The position numbers and the translations under genes are program-made. A model generated the notes under the pieces. That model ran no database searches, was not told the DNA's origin, and worked only from the letters and a program-made list of their open reading frames with translations. Below are positions 58,425-64,000 of a stretch of 64,000 bases of DNA, piece by piece. Source of the stretch: Strix aluco (taxonomy: Eukaryota > Chordata > Aves > Strigiformes > Strigidae); NCBI RefSeq assembly GCF_031877795.1, contig NC_133933.1, positions 8,554,632 through 8,618,631 of the forward strand, given 5' to 3'. Within the stretch, counting starts at the first letter, position 1. Every line of letters starts with the position of its first letter.

Positions 58425-61400
58425 CACGACCATCTTTCAGATGACAGGGAGTTTTCAGAAAATTTAGATTTTGATAGCTGAGTTTCTAATGTATGTGCTA
58501 CTGACAGACTGAAATTGCAGAACATCTGAAACGTGCCTATATATTCCTTAATAGCCCTTCCTGTGGAATCAGCTGGAGTTCTATTTACTGTGGTATTGGC
58601 TTTGAGGGTCAAATTGTCACGAGTGTTTAGCTTAATGTTGCAGTAACTCTGCTATGAAGAGTCAGATTCCAGGAACACAGTGTTAAATCAATATTGGAAT
58701 TGTCTGAAGTAAAATATTAGTTAGAAATACATCAGTGTCCACTCTGGAATATGGTTTTAAGAAAGAAATAATCCCATAAAAACATGAAAGTAAATAAAGT
58801 TAAGGGAGGAAACTCCTGGAGGTAATCAAAGAGGAAGAAAGAAATCCAGACTCTTTTGTATGAATGTGGGAATACCCGAGGGAGCATCAGTTTGTGTCAG
58901 AATTACTCTCTTAAACTTGAAGTTGGTCAGTCAAAGATAATCCAAAGCCAAAATTCCTGTTTTCTGACTCCTGTTCATCTCTGTGCAGCCAACAGAAGGT
59001 GCTGCGGTGGGAGGCACTAATTTCCTTCCTCCCCAGATGGCTGCACATGAGCACCCAGGGATGCATATGGCTCTGCTGGCTCCCTGGGCAGAGAGCACCG
59101 ATGGTGTCTCTGATTGCCTGTCCTCAGGTCTGCACCGCCACTGCGTAATCAGAGTTTATCTTTAACAGCTCAAACGAGCGGTATGGTCTTGCTAGCTTCT
59201 CAAAAGCTGATAAGCAGCAGAAGCAGAATTATGATGATCACAACTGATAGTGTGCTGAGGGTGTTTGGGATTCTGTCCGGAATCAAAATACTAATGTTTG
59301 TAGGAAGCTGAAGCTGATGCATCAATTTATTTCGGCACAGAGATGAGCAATCGCTTGTTTCCTAGGAAACATGGGGCTGTGCATATGCAGCTCCGAATGT
59401 GCGCCCTAATGTTTTCCTTCATGTTGATAGAGTAGAAAGTTTGTCCGATGAGATCCATTATGCTTAAAGCAGAAGGGAAAATAAATTTGGAAAGTTGCAC
59501 TATTTAAAAAGAAGATAGCAGCAATACTGCCAAAGTCATAAGGAAAAAACAGAAATAATTCAAGAAAATAAAGGAAGTGTCCTTTCTGTCTATCTAATCT
59601 AGGAATCTGGAGATTTTTATAGTTGCAGAACCATCTGCTAAGTTTCATTTAGTGTGCAACTTTACTACCTCACCATCATCTGCTCATTAATCTGCCTTTT
59701 TTAGGTCTACTTCTGAAATTCTGAACCTCTGAGCATCTGTCAAATAGCTGCCACTGCTTTTGAAACAGTAGTATGGTGTAGTCTAAAGGTTTTTATAGTA
59801 AGTCACTTTGCGTGATGTCAGTATTACTCAGCAGAAGCTTAGCTGTTCATAAGATGCTCACTTCAAGCTTGTCAGTAAACCACTTCCATCACACCCTAAT
59901 TCTTTGTATTTCTTCCTAGAAGAGTAAATAAAACATAATTTGTAGTGTGTCTCAAACTGTGGCTTGGACTGCATGGCAGCATTTGGTCCTCTTCTGATTT
60001 GAGCAGTGACTTGGGTGGCGATTGCCAAAAAGGACTGAGGATTATTAGCACAAATCACTGACCCCAGCAGGAGTCTTACCATTGACTCAAATGGCTGAGA
60101 CTTGGAACAAGGTCAAGGTCTTCTGGATGTTGTATTTGGCTTTAATATGGTGTTTCAGACCTGGCCATTCTGTTGCGACCTGCACACACGTTGCTGAGAT
60201 GAGCACGGGGCGGTGCGGGGGGAAGCATCAATATCCCCCTTCTCAGTCAATGCGTAGAATTCCTCAGATCCAGTACCATATCCTTCAGAGGTGGTCAAAT
60301 GACTCATTCTTCATGTTCATTGTTAACAGCAACAAAGAAGGAGAACTAATCTAGCTGAAATGCAGAGAGGCCTGGCAGCTGTGTCAGGGTGCGTCTCAGA
60401 CTAATCCATACCTTTCCCTTTTGTGCCTTATTCTAACAGCAGGAGATCTGATGTGTTACCTGAAAATGCACTTTGAATTCAAATTCTTGTTTCCTGGCCC
60501 CACTGGAGGTGAGGCAATCCATGAAGCCCCAGGAGCTGAACGAGCAGTGGCTGCCTCTGAGTAAATGCTGCTGGAAATAGGTATTAGCAGGTCTGAGGGA
60601 CTTGAGTCCTCTCCTGCCAGATGGCTGCCAGGATGTCACTACCCTGCGTGAAGCTTATGGATGCCTTTGTCATTCCTGCCCTGAGGTTCCCTGATGTGGT
60701 TTTTTTAGGCATTGATTTCATTTTGCCTGCTTTGGGTAAATCTCAGTAGCAGTGGATGATTCAGCTCAAGAATGGTTTTCTTTGGGGACTAATCATTCTG
60801 CCTTGATCTACGCTCCTAAATTTAGAGGTTAATCTCTGCAGGCTTCTTCTGGGGAAGGCTGAAGCTTCCACTCTGAAACCTCCTGTGAAAGGACTAACCC
60901 TGTGCATTTTGAATCACACTCTGAGTCTCTCTCTTGATTATGTATGGGACTAAGGAGACTGTATTTCTAATTTAGGCAGTTACAGATGAGGTACCACAAG
61001 ATGGATGAGCTGATCTAATAGCCTGCTGATACTTCCTGGCCATGTGTTCCTGCTGTTTCTCTTGCTTCAGCTTGGGTGCTTGCGCTAAAATGGCAGGAAA
61101 CTAGCCCAGCCAAACAAACGGAGCCAAGGCAACCTGAGCCCTCCAGCTGGGATGAAGGTGGGGACCAGGAATGGTGGCAGAAGGAGGGTCGCCCTGTAGG
61201 GTGGGAACACTCGACTGTGATCCTTGCTGTCTTTAACTGAGGATCAAAACTGTAAAATCCTGTTACTGCTGTGACTTTCCTCAGTCCTTTTAACAGCAGC
61301 AGCACTGACGTGTAGTGCTGCACTCCTGACACTGCAGAGGCCTCTATATGCTGACTGCTTAGGGGCCAAAAGGATTAGCTAGCAGGGCTCCTGAGATAGG

Positions 61401-63958
61401 GATGAGGATGCATTCCTCTTGCAGGAATGCACTTGAGTTACTGAAGGGAATGTCCAAAAATGTGTTTTCTAGGAGGAGATTCCTGGCCTCTGAGATGTCT
61501 TTCACATCTCTACATCCTCTGAGATGTGGGATGTACAATTAGATGTGCTGTTTGAGAGGAAGGGAGAGAGTTTTGTCTATCAATAGACAGCCTCTTACAA
61601 TTATCTTGACAGTAGTTATTGTAATTTAAAATCCAGTACTACTACTTTAGAGTTAAGAAAACCAAAGCCCTTCAGAAAAGTGAGCTCTAAGATGTTCTTC
61701 TGGTCTCATATTTAGAAATGAAACCTCTGCAGCAGAAAGAATAAAGCTCCTGTTCTTAGTTGGCATCTCCCTTCATTAACAATAATTAATAGTGGAACAG
61801 GTGGAAATTTAGCAATTTTTGCTGAGAAGAAAATATCTTATGTTGGATGGAAATTAGCCTATTTTTTTTCATAGCAGTGCTCTGACTCTAGTTTCCATGT
61901 CTTGTGTCTAAAGTGACTGGCATGATGAGGAAATTGAGATCTGAGATACTGTCAAAGTGTCTGGAGTGGAGCCTCCAAGCAGTAGTGGAAGTTCTCTTCC
62001 TCCTAAGAAGTGCCTTAGCCTTTTCCATGCCTGTTTGTGACGGATGAATTGGAGGAACAAACTATGAAGGGAAACATATTTGAAACAGGACAGTGAGTAA
62101 TGAAGTGATGGCCTCAGCCTTGAAGTCTGAAATAAGAATTGTATGTTGGGCCAGAAAGCGAAAGTCTGAACCCTGCAATTAACATTTCAGACTTTATTTG
62201 AAGTCAGTGATTTTTAGAGGTTATCTTCTTGTGTGACCAAACTAGCGCACGTGCATATGGCTCGGCAGGGAATGAATCGTGCTACGGATTACTTTTGGGC
62301 TGTGCAGTTGGATTTTGACAAATCCATCCAGTCCCATGCTGTGGAATGTGTGGACAAGGTTCAAGTTTGCACTGATGGAAATGGAAACCTCTTGCTATAC
62401 TGAGTTCAGTTTGTTTTCACATGTGGTGTGTTGTCTATCTGGTATGTCTGTTTTATTTATAGCTATATAAATATATTTTTTTTTAAAAAGCTAGTTGGCG
62501 ATTTTCACATCAATATTGTGTTTTCAACAGAAAATGGCTTATTAGTCAGCAGAGGCTGCTGGCAAAGTTTTATCGTTTGGATCTAAAAAATATTTGGTTT
62601 TAATGAAACATTGGGAAATGAAGACTTGGAATTGTGGGTTTTGTTTTCTTTTTTCCCTGTAAAATCATGAAGAACTTGATGCATCTGTTAACAAATCGTT
62701 TTTTGTTAAAAACATTTTGAGTGAAAGTATATCACAGCTGGCTCAGACATTATGTATGCATTATGTATGTGTTATATTTTGTCTGCTGAGACCATGGAAA
62801 AGAACTTCTTTGTGTGTAGTAGGAAAAACTAGATTTGCAAAGGCTGGGGTTTGTTGTTGTGTTTTTGTTTTTTTTGTTGTCTAGGGATTAAAAAACCCCA
62901 CCCTGGTAAATTTGCCAATATTTTCATTAGATCTGGCAGCTTTTCTTTGAATCTCTGAATTCCAAATGGTGTTCCCTGTTTGCTTAGAGAAAGCAGGGGG
63001 CCCACTTCACAGCGTTTGCTCTGAGGTTGGTGCACTGACAGGCAGGCATTTGTCCACATTTTTTTATTATTAACTAGAATAAGCAGTTTAATAACTAGGA
63101 TTAAACCATCAGATCATGACAGAGTAGCATTAGCTGCAGGAACCAAGTTGGAAAGGATTCCAGATGTGATTAGATGAATACCTGCCCTTTAGGGGAAATA
63201 GTTAAGTGGGCCTCTGTTTTTATTGGTAAGGTAAATGTTTCTTGGGCCATTCTAGGCAGGTATCCTATGTTTGCATTTTCACAAAGATGTTGCAAATCCC
63301 TAGTGCCAAAGAATAGACTGTATTCTAGACTTGAGCCAAATTGTCTCCCTGATGAAAATCAGTGCTTTGCCAGAACACACAAGATTCTGCTATTGCCTTG
63401 AATCATTTACGTTTTCGTTATAAATGTAAAGGTGCATTTACGGCATGCCAGTAGATTAATATTTCCTTAGGGGAAGCGGGAGTGGGGAAAAATTGTGACC
63501 AGAGACCTCCACTGAAGGGGAGAGTTACCCCTCCCACTGAAACAAATAGCAAAGTGGTTTCAGTGGGATCAAAAATGATCATGAAGTTACATGTTCCCTC
63601 ATCCAGTAGAAGTGAAGAGATGTTTAAGTATGTTTTACATTATTGAGTTTGCAGTGTGTTTACATGCAGATATGTATTCAGGGGTATGAGACTCTCTTAA
63701 AAATCAGAAGTAGAAAAACAATTTTTGGATAAAAATACCTGTTTTCTATCAGTCTATTTAGAGATCAAAATAATGTAGAAACCTTCTTGTTACACTACGG
63801 AAGTTCATTCTGTTAGGAGCTGGCAAATTCTGTCTTGCAGTTTTGAGATGAATGCTGAGAATGAATTCTTCTCCGTCATTAACCATTTTGGACTGTCTTT
63901 GCAAAAGTATCTAGGTGCCAAAATAACTGCGTAAACCTGGCCCTGGAGCACTACAATA

Positions 63959-64000
63959 CAGAATCACAGAATTGTCTATGTTGGAAAAGACCTTGAAGAT
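63959..64000 (-). mobile_element. CR1 LINE 3' end, cut by the window edge
   Basis: The minus strand reads ATCTTCAAGGTCTTTTCCAA, then CATAGACAATTCTGTGATTC, the CR1 3' terminus. The element continues beyond 64000. Confidence 0.88.

Larger units (their letters stand above)
51746..63958. other. Intergenic DNA to the right edge, no supported gene
   Basis: Non-coding throughout. Blocks at 55160-55395 and 56640-56940 resemble conserved non-coding DNA. An inverted-repeat element lies at 58324-58424, and T/G-rich low-complexity sequence near 62848-62881. No open frame shows family resemblance. Confidence 0.55.

Noticed and set aside
58262..58612. 116-codon minus-strand open frame as a transposase remnant
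   Set aside because: No DDE/DDD-type motif is visible. Only the DNA-level inverted repeat is supportable.

Overview
This is nuclear DNA from a vertebrate, most likely a bird. The repeat fraction is low and consists mainly of CR1 LINE pieces. One CR1 3' end carries the direct ATTCTGTG-type octamers typical of avian copies, and a second CR1 3' end runs off the right edge. Base composition is AT-rich and CpG-poor except for one sharp CpG island at about 20.2-21.1 kb. I cannot name the species from the sequence alone.

The window holds one protein-coding gene that I can support: ETAA1, the RPA-bound activator of ATR kinase, on the minus strand from the start codon at 20613 to the stop codon at 12737. 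I reconstructed six coding exons from splice sites and homology: 20613-20358, 19388-19251, 18986-18910, 17340-17222, 16897-14763 and 12852-12737. All junction phases agree, and together they give 2841 nt, or 946 residues. The protein keeps the ATR-activating N-terminal part (with an F-W-D motif), a Trp-Ile-Gly segment, a coiled-coil start, an acidic RPA-binding motif and the basic C-terminal RPA32-type helix. The CpG island contains paired CCAAT boxes, a YY1-type motif and an overlapping upstream ORF. A 3' UTR of about 1.1 kb with an AATAAA is proposed at 11.66-12.74 kb.

Layout: 1-11.6 kb is intergenic DNA downstream of ETAA1, with a short TIR element, a CR1 3' end and simple repeats. 11.6-20.9 kb is ETAA1. 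21.1-64 kb is non-coding DNA upstream of it, with decayed LINEs (CR1 at 29-30.3 kb, L2-clade at 51.6 kb), MIR-type SINE relics (24.1 and 37.1 kb), a tRNA-like relic in a small CpG-rich patch (41.8 kb), microsatellites, and several AT-rich blocks that read like conserved non-coding elements. In mammals ETAA1 lies beside a large MEIS1-flanking gene desert, so an enhancer-bearing desert here would fit; that is inference.

I found no operon, CRISPR array, phage, intact transposon or new multi-gene system. The most interesting local signals concern ETAA1 processing: a 17-bp tandem duplication that doubles the exon 2 splice donor, where the second donor would add an in-frame stop; a possible intronic polyadenylation isoform lacking the C-terminal RPA32-binding helix; and an upstream ORF overlapping the start codon.
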